The notes below the pieces were generated by a model. It worked only from the letters and a program-made list of their open reading frames with translations, did no database searches and had not been told where the DNA came from. This document shows positions 1 through 9,009 of a stretch of 64,000 nucleotides of DNA, in pieces (positions within the stretch are counted from its first letter, which is position 1; the number at the start of each line of letters is the position of its first letter). The position numbers were made by a program, and so were the translations under genes. Location of the stretch: NCBI GenBank assembly GCA_017983465.1, contig JAGOBK010000003.1, positions 1-64,000 of the forward strand. The letters are read 5' to 3'. Origin of the DNA: Crocinitomicaceae bacterium. Lineage in GTDB: Bacteria; Bacteroidota; Bacteroidia; Flavobacteriales_D; Crocinitomicaceae.

Positions 1-1150
1 ACGAATGATACAGATGTAGATGGAACGATTAGCGTCAACACCGTTGATTTAGATCCAACGACAACGGGAATTCAAACAACGTTTACCAATGCACAAGGAA
101 CTTGGACCGTAACCAACGGAATCGTGAGCTTCACTCCTGCTGCCAACTTTAATGGTACAGCAAGTATCAACTACACGGTGAACGACAATAGCAGCGCGAC
201 ATCAAACACAGCAACGATCACTATCAACGTGACAGCTTTAAACGATGCTCCAGTTGCGAATAACGATTCTGCTACAACAAATGAGGATACGCCAGTAACA
301 TTGAATGTTTGCACAAACGATACAGATGTAGATGGAACGATTAACGTCAACACAGTTGATTTAGATCCAACGACAACGGGAATTCAAACAACGTTTACCA
401 ATGCACAAGGAACTTGGACCGTAACCAACGGAATCGTGACCTTCACTCCTGCTGCCAACTTTAATGGTACAGCGAGCATCAACTACACGGTAAATGACAA
501 TAGCAGCGCGACATCTAATACAGCAACAATCACTATCAACGTGACAGCTATAAACGATGCTCCAGTTGCGAATAACGATTCTGCTACGACAAATGAGGAT
601 ACTCCGGTAACATTGAATGTTTGCACGAATGATACAGATGTAGATGGAACGATTAACGTCAACACAGTTGATTTAGATCCAACGACAACGGGAATTCAAA
701 CAACGTTTACCAATGTACAAGGAACTTGGACCGTAACAAACGGAATCGTGACCTTCACTCCTGCTGCCAACTTTAATGGTATAGCAAGTATCAACTACAC
801 GGTGAACGACAATAGCAGCGCGACATCAAACACAGCAACGATCACTATCAACGTGACAGCTGTAAACGATGCTCCAGTTGCGAATAACGACTCTGCTACG
901 ACAAATGAGGATACTCCGGTAACATTGAATGTTTGCACGAACGATACAGATGTAGATGGAACGATTAACGTCAACACAGTTGATTTAGATCCAACGACAA
1001 CTGGAATTCAAACAACGTTTACCAATGCACAAGGTACTTGGACCGTAACCAACGGAATCGTGACCTTCACTCCTGCTGCCAACTTTAATGGTACAGCAAT
1101 TGCTAACTATCAAGTGAATGATAACGATGGAGGAACATCCAATTCAGCGT
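1..1150 (+). repeat. 312-bp tandem repeats in adhesin gene
   Basis: The same ~312-bp unit begins at 1, 313, 625 and 937 (each starting with acgaa/acaaa-c/t-gatacagatg). The copies differ by only a few bases, and the array runs off the left edge. The last copy changes to a divergent sequence after about 1098. Each unit encodes one 104-aa Ig/cadherin-like module. Such low divergence points to recent tandem duplication or gene conversion. Confidence 0.95.
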
Positions 1151-2829
1151 TCATTCAAATAAATGTAACAGCAATAAATGATGCACCAATAGTTGATGAT
1201 GAAAACGTAAGTTGCTCTTATAATGGAACAATCACGGGTGATTTAACAGACATCGGTGATTACGATGTGGATGGAACTTCATTATGGGCCAATACAACGG
1301 TAGTTTCTGGTCCGACTAATGGAACGATTGTAGTCCTTCAAGATGGAACATACACGTATACACCAGCAACAAACTTTGTTGGTTCAGACATCATTGTTGT
1401 TCAAATTTGTGATCAAGGAAGTCCATTACCTGCACTTTGTGCATACGACACCATTTTTGTAACCGTGAATCCATGTTCGATCAATGATGTCAATCAAGAT
1501 TGTGATAATGATGGATTGACAAATGCAGAAGAAGCGAATTCAGGAACGGATCCATTTAATCAAGATTCAGATGGAGATGGAGTAATTGATGGAACTGAGG
1601 TGAGTAATGGAACGAATCCTACCAATCCTTGTTCATTGATTTTTGCTAATCAAACGGTTACACCAACCAATGCTTGGAACAATTTAGATTGTGACAATGA
1701 TGGACTGTCAAATGGTTCAGAAGTTCCAATTGGTACCGATCCAACCAATCCAGATTCAGACGGAGATGGTGTATTAGACGGAACTGAAGTTGCAGACAAT
1801 ACAAATCCTGTTGATCCATGTTCATTCATTTTTGCAAGTCAAACAGTTACTCCTATTCTTACTTGGAATAACCTAGATTGTGATAATGACGGTTTATCAA
1901 ATGGTGTGGAATTAAACATTGGTACAGATCCAACGAATCCAGATACAGATGGAGATGGCGTTACGGATGGCACAGAGCTTTCGAACAACACGAATCCAAC
2001 GGATCCATGTTCATTGATTTTTGCTAATCAAACCGTTGTTCCATCCATTACTTGGAATAACTTAGATTGTGACAATGATGGATTGTTAAATGGATTGGAA
2101 AATCCTGCTGGAACGGATCCAACTAATCCAGATACGGATGGTGACGGTGTGTTAGACGGTACGGAAGTAACAGACAATACGAATCCAGTTGATCCATGTT
2201 CATTGATTTTTGCGAGTCAAACGGTAACAACAACTAATTCATGGAACAATCTTGACTGTGATAATGACGGATTAACAAATGGAAATGAAGTTCAACTCGG
2301 AACGGACCCAACAAATCCAGATTCAGATGGAGACGGCGTATTAGATGGCACCGAGGTGAACGATGGTACGAATCCAATCAACCCTTGTGATTTGATTTTC
2401 TCAAATCAAACTGTTGCTCCGGGAACAGATTGGTTAACGACGGATTGCGATGGCGATGGTCTGACAAACGGAGAGGAAATCGAAAATGGAAATAATCCAA
2501 ATGACCCGTGTGACCCATTCACTGAAAGTAGTTTATGTAACATTGAATTTAATATTCCAGAAGCATTCTCTCCTGACGGCGATGGTGTAAATGAGTACTT
2601 TGTCATTGAAGGTATCGAACGATTACAAGACAATGACATCCTTATTTTCAATCGATGGGGTTCAGAAGTATTCAGAATGAATAAGTATGATAATTCATGG
2701 AATGGCAAATCTCAAAATTCACTTAACGTCGGTGGAGATGAATTGCCATCTGGAACATATTTCTACTTACTTGATACAAAAACAGTCAAATACGGTGTCC
2801 TTAAAGGATACATCTATCTTAAAAATTAA
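1..2829 (+). CDS. Repeat adhesin with T9SS type B sorting domain (5' end outside window)
   Basis: The frame is already open at base 1, so this is the C-terminal ~942 residues of a longer protein; the first GTG at 124 lies inside a repeat and is not a start. Order seen: about four near-identical 104-aa cadherin/Ig-like units (motifs NDSATTNEDTPVTLNV and FTPAANFNG), a divergent unit with YTYTPATNFVG, six 63-aa thrombospondin-3-like units rich in DxDxDG calcium loops (DSDGDGVIDGTE), and a last ~95 residues with AFSPDGDGVNEYF, FNRWGSEVF and GTYFYLL. That last part matches the gliding-motility-associated (type B) C-terminal domain, which sends proteins through the type IX system to the cell surface. 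The gene is followed after 13 bp by a PorP/SprF-family gene, as sprB is by sprF in Flavobacterium. The likely role is a calcium-stabilised cell-surface adhesin; its ligand is unknown. Confidence 0.9.
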   Translation, partial: TNDTDVDGTISVNTVDLDPTTTGIQTTFTNAQGTWTVTNGIVSFTPAANFNGTASINYTVNDNSSATSNTATITINVTALNDAPVANNDSATTNEDTPVTLNVCTNDTDVDGTINVNTVDLDPTTTGIQTTFTNAQGTWTVTNGIVTFTPAANFNGTASINYTVNDNSSATSNTATITINVTAINDAPVANNDSATTNEDTPVTLNVCTNDTDVDGTINVNTVDLDPTTTGIQTTFTNVQGTWTVTNGIVTFTPAANFNGIASINYTVNDNSSATSNTATITINVTAVNDAPVANNDSATTNEDTPVTLNVCTNDTDVDGTINVNTVDLDPTTTGIQTTFTNAQGTWTVTNGIVTFTPAANFNGTAIANYQVNDNDGGTSNSAFIQINVTAINDAPIVDDENVSCSYNGTITGDLTDIGDYDVDGTSLWANTTVVSGPTNGTIVVLQDGTYTYTPATNFVGSDIIVVQICDQGSPLPALCAYDTIFVTVNPCSINDVNQDCDNDGLTNAEEANSGTDPFNQDSDGDGVIDGTEVSNGTNPTNPCSLIFANQTVTPTNAWNNLDCDNDGLSNGSEVPIGTDPTNPDSDGDGVLDGTEVADNTNPVDPCSFIFASQTVTPILTWNNLDCDNDGLSNGVELNIGTDPTNPDTDGDGVTDGTELSNNTNPTDPCSLIFANQTVVPSITWNNLDCDNDGLLNGLENPAGTDPTNPDTDGDGVLDGTEVTDNTNPVDPCSLIFASQTVTTTNSWNNLDCDNDGLTNGNEVQLGTDPTNPDSDGDGVLDGTEVNDGTNPINPCDLIFSNQTVAPGTDWLTTDCDGDGLTNGEEIENGNNPNDPCDPFTESSLCNIEFNIPEAFSPDGDGVNEYFVIEGIERLQDNDILIFNRWGSEVFRMNKYDNSWNGKSQNSLNVGGDELPSGTYFYLLDTKTVKYGVLKGYIYLKN
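1498..2520 (+). repeat. 189-bp repeats encoding thrombospondin-3-like calcium modules
   Basis: Six units start at 1498, 1687, 1876, 2065, 2254 and 2443, exactly 189 bp (63 aa) apart. Each begins DCDNDGL (DCDGDGL in the last) and contains GTDP and DGDGVxDGTE loops; a conserved SLIFANQTV-type linker joins successive units. DNA divergence between copies is clearly higher than in the 312-bp array upstream, so this array is older. Confidence 0.93.
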
Positions 2830-2842
2830 TTTATAACACAAG

Positions 2843-3748
2843 ATGAAAATTAATCTAATCATAATCCTTACACTTTTCTCTGCTTGGAAAAGTTTTGGGC
2901 AACAGGAAGGGCATTTTACACAATTTACGGATAATCAATTATCTGTAAATCCAGCTTATGCGGGTAGTAATGGACTTCTAAACGCAACGGCCATTCATCG
3001 TGAACAATGGGTTGGCTTTAAAGGCGCTCCAAGAACGTCTACTTTTAGCTTTCACTCCCCTTTGAACTATGAATCCGTAGGTCTAGGTATGTCAGTTGTT
3101 AGCGATCAAATTGGACCCTTAACTCAAAACATGATTTATAGTGACTTTTCCTATTCGTTGAAGTTCTCAAATCAGTCAAGGTTATCGTTTGGTATCAAAG
3201 CGGGCATTAATGTCATCAGTTTGAATACATCAACATTGAATACGACAGAAGAAAATGACCCGAACTTAGCTAAAGACATACGAAATCAAGTAAATCCAAA
3301 CATCGGATTTGGTATGTACTATAGATCAAAGAACTGGTTTATTGGGGCGAGTTCACCTAAATTATTTGAAAACAGTTATGATGGCACCAGCTTAAATTTA
3401 GAAAAAAGACACTTTTTCATGAATACTGGAGCTGTTTTCACATTGAATCCAACATGGAAACTTAGACCAGTGGCACAAGTAAAAATGACAGAAGGCGCTC
3501 CATTAAGTCTTGATATTTCACTTACAGGAATTTACAACGAGTCAATTTACATTGGTTCCATGTATCGATTAAATGCCGCAACAGGAATTTTCCTACAATT
3601 TCAAGTCGCTCCCGCTTTGCGCATTGGTATTGCGACAGAATTAGGTCTTACCGCCTTGAGAAAATACAACGATGGCACATATGAGGTCATGTTAAGTTAT
3701 GATATCGCGCGCAAGAAGAGCGGAATCAAATCACCACGTTATTTCTAA
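2843..3748 (+). CDS. PorP/SprF family type IX secretion system membrane protein
   Basis: This is a 301-aa protein with a signal peptide (MKINLIIILTLFSAWKSFGQ) followed by features typical of PorP/SprF: QFTDNQLSVNPAYAGS near the N-terminus, then alternating barrel strands (FSYSLKFSNQSRLSFGIKAG, NPNIGFGMYYRS, IYIGSMYRL) and a final strand YEVMLSYDI. In the family these outer-membrane barrels sit with the T9SS; SprF is needed for secretion of the adjacent SprB adhesin, which carries a type B sorting domain. The gene starts 13 bp after the adhesin stop and lies 7 bp before the PorE-like gene, so the three are almost certainly co-transcribed. Pairing with the upstream adhesin is an inference from this order. 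Confidence 0.92.
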   Translation: MKINLIIILTLFSAWKSFGQQEGHFTQFTDNQLSVNPAYAGSNGLLNATAIHREQWVGFKGAPRTSTFSFHSPLNYESVGLGMSVVSDQIGPLTQNMIYSDFSYSLKFSNQSRLSFGIKAGINVISLNTSTLNTTEENDPNLAKDIRNQVNPNIGFGMYYRSKNWFIGASSPKLFENSYDGTSLNLEKRHFFMNTGAVFTLNPTWKLRPVAQVKMTEGAPLSLDISLTGIYNESIYIGSMYRLNAATGIFLQFQVAPALRIGIATELGLTALRKYNDGTYEVMLSYDIARKKSGIKSPRYF

Positions 3749-3755
3749 ACATACA

Positions 3756-5957
3756 ATGAAAAGTATCCTATTTATTTTAATAATTGGCGTTCAGCCATTC
3801 TTTGCACAAAACAGTAATTTATTGAAAGGGAATGATTTTTTCAACAAATTAGGTTATGCTGCTGCCATTCCATATTTCGAAAAAGTTCAAGGAACTGAAT
3901 TGGAATCAACAGAGTTGAACGAAAAATTAGCTTATTGCTACTTATTTACGAGTGATTTGGAAAAAGCAGAATCGTTGTATAAAAAATTGATTTCCAAAGC
4001 ACCTAAAGCGGACTTTTATTACCACCTTGGATTTACACAATTGAAACAAGGAAAGTCTAAGGAGGCTTTAGATAATTTACAGCTTTTTTCAAGTCTGAAT
4101 CCAACCGATAGTAGGGCCATATTATTGGCGACGAATCCTTCTTACTTGGAGGAATTACTTACAGAAAAACCAAACTTCAACTTAGTTGAGACAAATATCA
4201 ATACCAAATACGATGATTTTGGTGTTTACCCTTATCCAAAAGGCAATGGTGCGGTGATGGTTTCAGGTAGAAATAAATCAGGATTTGGTGGGAAAGTATG
4301 GGCAGGTGATGACCAGAATTTCCTTGAATTGTTTTACACACAAACAGGTTCTTTTGGTATGCTAACAGAACCAATCCGCTTGGAACGTCCTATTAATTCC
4401 ACGGTGCATGACGGACCGATCTGTTTTAGTGCAAACGGGAATGTTGTTTACTTTACGAGTAACAACCGAGAAAAATCGAATAAAGATGCCAAAGGAATTC
4501 AGCAATTGAAAATTTACATTGCAGATGTCATTCGAAGTGAATGGGTAAACATTCGTGAATTCAACTACAACTCGTCGAATTACGCTTGTGGACACCCCAC
4601 TTTAAGCTTGGATGGCAAAACCTTGTATTTCGTATCCGACATGCCCGGTGGATTCGGTGGTGCGGATATTTACCGTTGTTCAGTGGATGCAAATGGTCAA
4701 TTTGGAAAACCTGAAAATATGGGGAGCCAAGTCAATACTTCGGGACAAGAATTATTTCCCTGGATTGGAAACGACAATCATTTATATTTCTCGTCAGATG
4801 GTCGACCGGGACTTGGTGGAATGGACATTTTTGTGATTCCAACCAATGCTAGCGTTGCGGCAAAAAATGTTGGTCAACCTGTAAACAGTATGTCTGATGA
4901 CTTTGCATTGACCTTCTTACTAGACAGTAAATTTGGATATGTTTCTTCGGATAGAAATGGATCAGATGACATTTTCTCCATCGAACAAATCAATCCGTTT
5001 ACTTTTAAAGTACGAGTGAAGGGCAAGTTGATGGACACACAATCCAATACTTCCATAGCAAATTGTCAAATTGAGTTAAAGGACAAAACAGGAAAAGTAA
5101 TCGCGACAACGACTTCTAATTCAAATGGAGAATATAGTTTCGAGGTGGAACCAGAATCTTCCTTTGTGATTGTTGCAAGTCAAGCCAACTACAAAGAAAG
5201 CGCATTCAGCTTCAAATCTTCTGGAAACTTAGAGCAGTTGCTTCATACTGATATTGCTTTAACAAAGAAACCTACTTTCGGAATTGGTCTTTTGATGGTA
5301 GACAAAGCAACAAATAAAGCAATTGAAGGAGTACAAGTTAAAGTGACTGATCTAAATAAAAAGACAATATTATTGAACGGAAAAACAGGCGCAGATGGAC
5401 AATTAGAAGCCGAATTGAACTCCTATAAAATTGGAGAGTCTTTTCCAATTTCTATTGAAATCAATTCACCTGGTTACCTTTCTAAAAGCATCACCTATAC
5501 AGCAAAATTTGATACAGAAGGAATTATTCAATTGCACGAAAAAAATGATTTGAAATTACAAGCAATCAATGTTGGAGGAGATCTTGCAAAGATGCTGAAC
5601 ATCAAACCAATTTACTTTGATTTGAATAAATTCAACATCCGTAAGGACGCTGCGATCGAATTGGATAAAATCATTAAAGTGATGAACGAAAATCCAAACA
5701 TGATCATTGAATTAGGCTCTCACACAGATTGTCGTGGGACATTGGCAGCGAACGAAACATTATCGCAAAACAGAGCTACTTCCTCTGCTAACTACATTAA
5801 ACAACGAATTAGCAATCCTTCTCGCATATCTGGCAAAGGATATGGAGAAACGAAGTTAATCAACGATTGTGGATGTGAAGGAACAAAAAAATCAACGTGT
5901 TCAGAGAAACAACACCAAGCGAATCGAAGAACGGAATTCATCATCGTTAAGATGTAA
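3756..5957 (+). CDS. PorE-like OmpA family protein (TPR, beta-propeller, CRD, OmpA)
   Basis: The start is placed at ATG 3756 because it gives a signal peptide (MKSILFILIIGVQPFFAQ) and avoids the 50-bp overlap with porP/sprF that an upstream start would need; this gives 733 aa. Visible domains: TPR-like helices at ~10-130 (YYHLGFTQLKQGKSKEALDN), PD40/WD40 propeller blades at ~160-390 (LSLDGKTLYFVSDMPGGFGG, HLYFSSDGRPGLGG), one or two carboxypeptidase-regulatory-like beta domains at ~400-600, and a C-terminal OmpA peptidoglycan-binding domain at ~613-733 (IELGSHTDCRG, LSQNRA, NRRTEF). This is the domain order described for PorE of the Porphyromonas type IX system, which ties the outer-membrane PorP ring to peptidoglycan. 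Many Bacteroidota carry several paralogues, so assignment as the T9SS subunit itself is not certain. A terminator follows the gene. Confidence 0.88.
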   Translation: MKSILFILIIGVQPFFAQNSNLLKGNDFFNKLGYAAAIPYFEKVQGTELESTELNEKLAYCYLFTSDLEKAESLYKKLISKAPKADFYYHLGFTQLKQGKSKEALDNLQLFSSLNPTDSRAILLATNPSYLEELLTEKPNFNLVETNINTKYDDFGVYPYPKGNGAVMVSGRNKSGFGGKVWAGDDQNFLELFYTQTGSFGMLTEPIRLERPINSTVHDGPICFSANGNVVYFTSNNREKSNKDAKGIQQLKIYIADVIRSEWVNIREFNYNSSNYACGHPTLSLDGKTLYFVSDMPGGFGGADIYRCSVDANGQFGKPENMGSQVNTSGQELFPWIGNDNHLYFSSDGRPGLGGMDIFVIPTNASVAAKNVGQPVNSMSDDFALTFLLDSKFGYVSSDRNGSDDIFSIEQINPFTFKVRVKGKLMDTQSNTSIANCQIELKDKTGKVIATTTSNSNGEYSFEVEPESSFVIVASQANYKESAFSFKSSGNLEQLLHTDIALTKKPTFGIGLLMVDKATNKAIEGVQVKVTDLNKKTILLNGKTGADGQLEAELNSYKIGESFPISIEINSPGYLSKSITYTAKFDTEGIIQLHEKNDLKLQAINVGGDLAKMLNIKPIYFDLNKFNIRKDAAIELDKIIKVMNENPNMIIELGSHTDCRGTLAANETLSQNRATSSANYIKQRISNPSRISGKGYGETKLINDCGCEGTKKSTCSEKQHQANRRTEFIIVKM

Positions 5958-5962
5958 GACAA

Positions 5963-5994
5963 AAAAAAATCCTTGATTAGTCAAGGATTTTTTT
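5963..5994. terminator. Bidirectional intrinsic terminator
   Basis: A perfect 14-bp stem, with a left arm of A-run plus tccttga at 5963-5976 and a right arm of tcaagga plus T-run at 5981-5994, encloses a four-base loop ttag. The A- and T-runs make it work in both directions. It sits between the convergent ends of the PorE-like gene (5957, plus) and the ABC permease gene (6061, minus). Confidence 0.85.
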
Positions 5995-6060
5995 TTGTCT
6001 TATTCTTTGGTGTTATTCTATGCGAATAGCATTTGATTACCAGCAACTCTTTTCTGTTAA

Positions 6061-7194
6061 CTAGGTTCTAAACACTGATGCTGGCTCTAACTTCGTAATG
6101 CGACGTATCGCGAATAAGGTTCCCGAAATAGAGATGACCGCTGTGATTACGAAGAATCCAACTTTGATCATTGGTGAGAAGGTAAATAAAGTTCCTGCGT
6201 TGGCAATACCATTTCTGAATCCTTCAATCAACGCATAGCCAATAATAAATCCAATGATAGAGTATATAATCGCTTGCATGAGAATGAGCTTGCGGATGTA
6301 TCCGTTTGTTGCTCCAATCGCCTTTAAGGTACCGTAATCTTTGATTCGATCAATGGCTGCGGAATAAAGTGTCAAACCGATGATCACGAAACCGGACAAT
6401 AAAGCAAAGATGATCAATGTTCCAAACGAAAAAGCAATTCCACTCGATTTCAAGACTGTTAAAATAGTTTGATTTTTAAATTCCGTCGGCATCCACGCTT
6501 TGACACCTGGAATGTTCGTATTAATGTAGTTGACCACATCTTCCATGTGTTTGTCATCGTCCACTTTTACTAGAAATGCTGAAGTTCTACTTACCGGGAC
6601 ATTTCCTAAAAATCTAGCACGAGCAATTGTCGTGTAAGAAATAAGTCCACCACCGAAGGACCTTGCTCCTTTCGTAAGCGCAGCGATGTACACTTGTTTT
6701 CCATTGATTTCAAAGTAATTTCCCTTCTCCGGATTCCCAAGTGCCTTCGCATCAAAAAAGTCAACAGAGACAGCGCCATCTGGAATAAGGTCTGCATGTT
6801 TCCCATCAAAGATGATTCCTTCCTGAATACCATTGAACTCTGGCAACTCCACTCCTACTACACTCATTCCCGCTGACGTACCGTCCGTAAAACGAGCTGC
6901 TCCATTCGAAATAACCAATTGGTGGGCTTTTTCGACATATGGTAAACTTTCAATTTCAAATCCCAAACGGACATCAATTGGTGCTAGCGCATTCACGTTT
7001 TCCGTTTTGTTATCTGTAACCCAAACATAGCCATCGTTTACTCGAACGTAATAGCACATGGCATTCGTTAAAAAAGTAAAGATTCCAGTTTGTTGTCCCA
7101 CTAAAAAAATGGAAATAATGACACCAAAGAGCGCTCCAACGCTTTTCGGTTTATCAAACTTCATGAATTTTAGGGCGGTGAAAAAGAGCTGCAT
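6061..7194 (-). CDS. ABC transporter permease, FtsX/DevC-type
   Basis: A 377-aa permease with the four-segment MacB/FtsX layout: one N-terminal membrane segment (VGALFGVIISIFLVGQQTG), a ~200-aa extracytoplasmic domain (MacB_PCD-like), then three C-terminal segments (GTLIIFALLSGFVIIGLTLY, LILMQAIIYSIIGFIIGYAL, KVGFFVITAVISISGTLFAI), with the usual cytoplasmic KDYGTLKAIGAT motif. The start chosen is ATG 7194 (MQLFFTALKF), one base after the stop of the fusion-protein gene; an in-frame ATG at 7230 would overlap that gene by 35 bp. The length and the ATPase/MFP/permease partners resemble DevBCA or MacAB-type exporters, which push lipids, lipoproteins or small molecules out through a TolC-like channel. 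The substrate is unknown, and no TolC gene is nearby. Confidence 0.88.
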   Translation of the reverse strand: MQLFFTALKFMKFDKPKSVGALFGVIISIFLVGQQTGIFTFLTNAMCYYVRVNDGYVWVTDNKTENVNALAPIDVRLGFEIESLPYVEKAHQLVISNGAARFTDGTSAGMSVVGVELPEFNGIQEGIIFDGKHADLIPDGAVSVDFFDAKALGNPEKGNYFEINGKQVYIAALTKGARSFGGGLISYTTIARARFLGNVPVSRTSAFLVKVDDDKHMEDVVNYINTNIPGVKAWMPTEFKNQTILTVLKSSGIAFSFGTLIIFALLSGFVIIGLTLYSAAIDRIKDYGTLKAIGATNGYIRKLILMQAIIYSIIGFIIGYALIEGFRNGIANAGTLFTFSPMIKVGFFVITAVISISGTLFAIRRITKLEPASVFRT

Positions 7195-7195
7195 C

Positions 7196-8128
7196 CTATA
7201 AAGATATAATGCATTCAACACGACTTCCAATCAACACAGCATTTGGATTGTCCACGCGCACATGAACTTCTCTGACACGTCGATCTTCCAGATTGTCTGC
7301 TCTATCGCTAAATATTGATTTTTTGGATAAATAAGGCGCACAGTAGATAACAGTACCACTTGACAATTTATCATTCGTTCCTTGCAAGTTTATCGATACT
7401 TTTTGTCCCGTTTTCACTTTCAGAGCATACAATTCATCGATTTCTGTGATCGCCATTAAATTTCCAGCCGGAGCGAAATCACCTAACTTTGTTCCAGCAG
7501 CAATTGCCTGTCCTAGTTTCACATCCCAGTTTAGCATCATACCATCTTCTGGCGCATAAACACGTTTTTTATCCTTCAGTTGAGTCAAGTAGTTCGACTC
7601 TGCATTCACTTCCTTCACGCTCGCAATAGCTTCGTCCAAGTCAGCTTTCGCAATCATCAAATCAGCTTCTAGGTTTTTAAAGATTGTTTCCGAATCTGTG
7701 GCTGCTTTCTCCGTTCCTGCTTTGGAATCCGCTAGTGAACGATCGCGCTTGCGATCTACATCCGCTGCTTTCAATTTAATACCTAAAGCAGCAATTTTAG
7801 CTTCTAAACTTTTCACGCGTTGTTGACGAGTTGTTATTTTCGAAGAGCTTTGTTGCACTTGAGCAGCTTCCGAACTTTCGTCCAACAACATGATGAGTTG
7901 GCCTTTCTTTACCGCTTGACCTTCGGTAACCAAAATCGAAACGACACGACCAGGAATTTCCGAGCCAATTGGACAAATTTTACTTTCTGGTTCGATGCGT
8001 GCGATTCCCACTAATTGGTTAATCTCACTCAATTTATAATCTGTTTTCTTCTTTTTTGTCTCCTCTGGTTTTCCACCACAAGCAGAAACGACAGTAAGGA
8101 GCAATAAAAATAGTGCTGAATTTTTCAT
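7196..8128 (-). CDS. HlyD-family membrane fusion lipoprotein of ABC exporter
   Basis: A 310-aa protein with a lipoprotein signal (LLLLTVVSACGG; lipobox cysteine at about residue 17). A biotinyl-lipoyl-like half (VSILVTEGQAVKKGQLIMLL), a long alpha-helical hairpin (~75-180, rich in A/K/E), the second lipoyl half (VYAPEDGMMLNWDVKLGQAI) and a beta-barrel domain with ALKVKTGQKVSI follow, as in periplasmic adaptor (MacA/DevB) proteins. It bridges the inner-membrane permease encoded next to an outer-membrane channel. It lies between the ATPase gene (2-bp gap) and the permease gene (1-bp gap), so it belongs to the same operon. Confidence 0.9.
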   Translation of the reverse strand: MKNSALFLLLLTVVSACGGKPEETKKKKTDYKLSEINQLVGIARIEPESKICPIGSEIPGRVVSILVTEGQAVKKGQLIMLLDESSEAAQVQQSSSKITTRQQRVKSLEAKIAALGIKLKAADVDRKRDRSLADSKAGTEKAATDSETIFKNLEADLMIAKADLDEAIASVKEVNAESNYLTQLKDKKRVYAPEDGMMLNWDVKLGQAIAAGTKLGDFAPAGNLMAITEIDELYALKVKTGQKVSINLQGTNDKLSSGTVIYCAPYLSKKSIFSDRADNLEDRRVREVHVRVDNPNAVLIGSRVECIISL

Positions 8129-8130
8129 AA

Positions 8131-8841
8131 TTAATGTACTGAAAACGTATTCGTTAAACCTTCTTTAGAAATTTCAGTGGCCTGACCACCATCGACCTTT
8201 ATAACACGGTCAGCATAGGCAATTAATCTTGGATCATGCGTTACCACGCACACACCTTTTCCACTTCTAGCCAATGAAACAAGTTCGTTCATGACGGTTG
8301 AAATGGATGATGCATCCAATGACGCTGTTGGTTCATCACACAAAATTAATTTTGGATCAGTCACCAATGCACGAGCAATGGCCACGCGCTGTTGTTGTCC
8401 ACCGGACAGTTGTTTCGGTAAACTTTTTTTGCGATCGAGCATTCCTACTAAATCCAGAGCGTCTTCTGCTTTTTTCTTTGCAAGAGCACTTGGAATCCCT
8501 TTCAATTGCAAGGGCATAAGCACATTGTCAAATGCGTTCAGAGGTGCTATTAAATTGAAACTTTGAAAGACAAAACCAATGGAATTCAAACGTAGTGCCG
8601 CTAATTGTTTTTGAGACATGTCATTGACCAATAGATCATTCACGAATAATTCGCCATAACTTGGATAGATAACACATCCTATCAATGAGAGCAAGGTCGT
8701 TTTACCAGATCCTGACGGTCCGATGATAAGCACCAATTCACCTTCGTTGATTTCTAAGTCCACAGGTTTCAAAGCAACAATGGTTTGATCACCCACTTGA
8801 TACTCTTTTCCAACACCTGTTAATCTTGCTATCATAGTCAT
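8131..8841 (-). CDS. ABC transporter ATP-binding protein (LolD/MacB type)
   Basis: A 236-aa nucleotide-binding subunit with every key motif intact: Walker A GPSGSGKTT (~41-49), Q-loop FVFQSFNL, signature LSGGQQQRVAIARAL, Walker B LILCDEPTASLD and switch histidine VVTHDP. The sequence class is LolD/MacB/FtsE-like, the usual partner of FtsX-type permeases. Two in-frame ATGs exist, at 8841 (MTM) and 8835 (MIARLTG); the second fits the usual N-terminus of the family better. It is the first gene of the exporter operon and has its own candidate -7 box just upstream. Confidence 0.93.
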   Translation of the reverse strand: MTMIARLTGVGKEYQVGDQTIVALKPVDLEINEGELVLIIGPSGSGKTTLLSLIGCVIYPSYGELFVNDLLVNDMSQKQLAALRLNSIGFVFQSFNLIAPLNAFDNVLMPLQLKGIPSALAKKKAEDALDLVGMLDRKKSLPKQLSGGQQQRVAIARALVTDPKLILCDEPTASLDASSISTVMNELVSLARSGKGVCVVTHDPRLIAYADRVIKVDGGQATEISKEGLTNTFSVH

Positions 8842-8846
8842 AGAAA

Positions 8847-8854
8847 CAAAGGTA
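8847..8854 (-). promoter_or_regulatory. Candidate -7 box (TACCTTTG) of ABC exporter operon
   Basis: Read on the minus strand this is TACCTTTG, matching the Bacteroidota TAnnTTTG -7 consensus. It would start transcription almost at the ATG. No convincing -33 TTG is present at the usual distance, so this is only a candidate. Confidence 0.35.
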
Positions 8855-9009
8855 GGTAGAATTTGTTTGCCCTACTCGAGCTATTTAACTCATCCCCACT
8901 TTAAATTATTTCATGTCACTAATGAATCAACTCAAACTTGGTTCAAAAAATCAGTATGACGATGTTTTCATGTTGAAATTAAAAATGAACAAAAAAAGTA
9001 ATATTCAAT

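Noticed and set aside
3699..3755. Upstream start for the PorE-like gene
   Set aside because: It would place 19 charged residues before a clear signal peptide and overlap the PorP/SprF gene by 50 bp.
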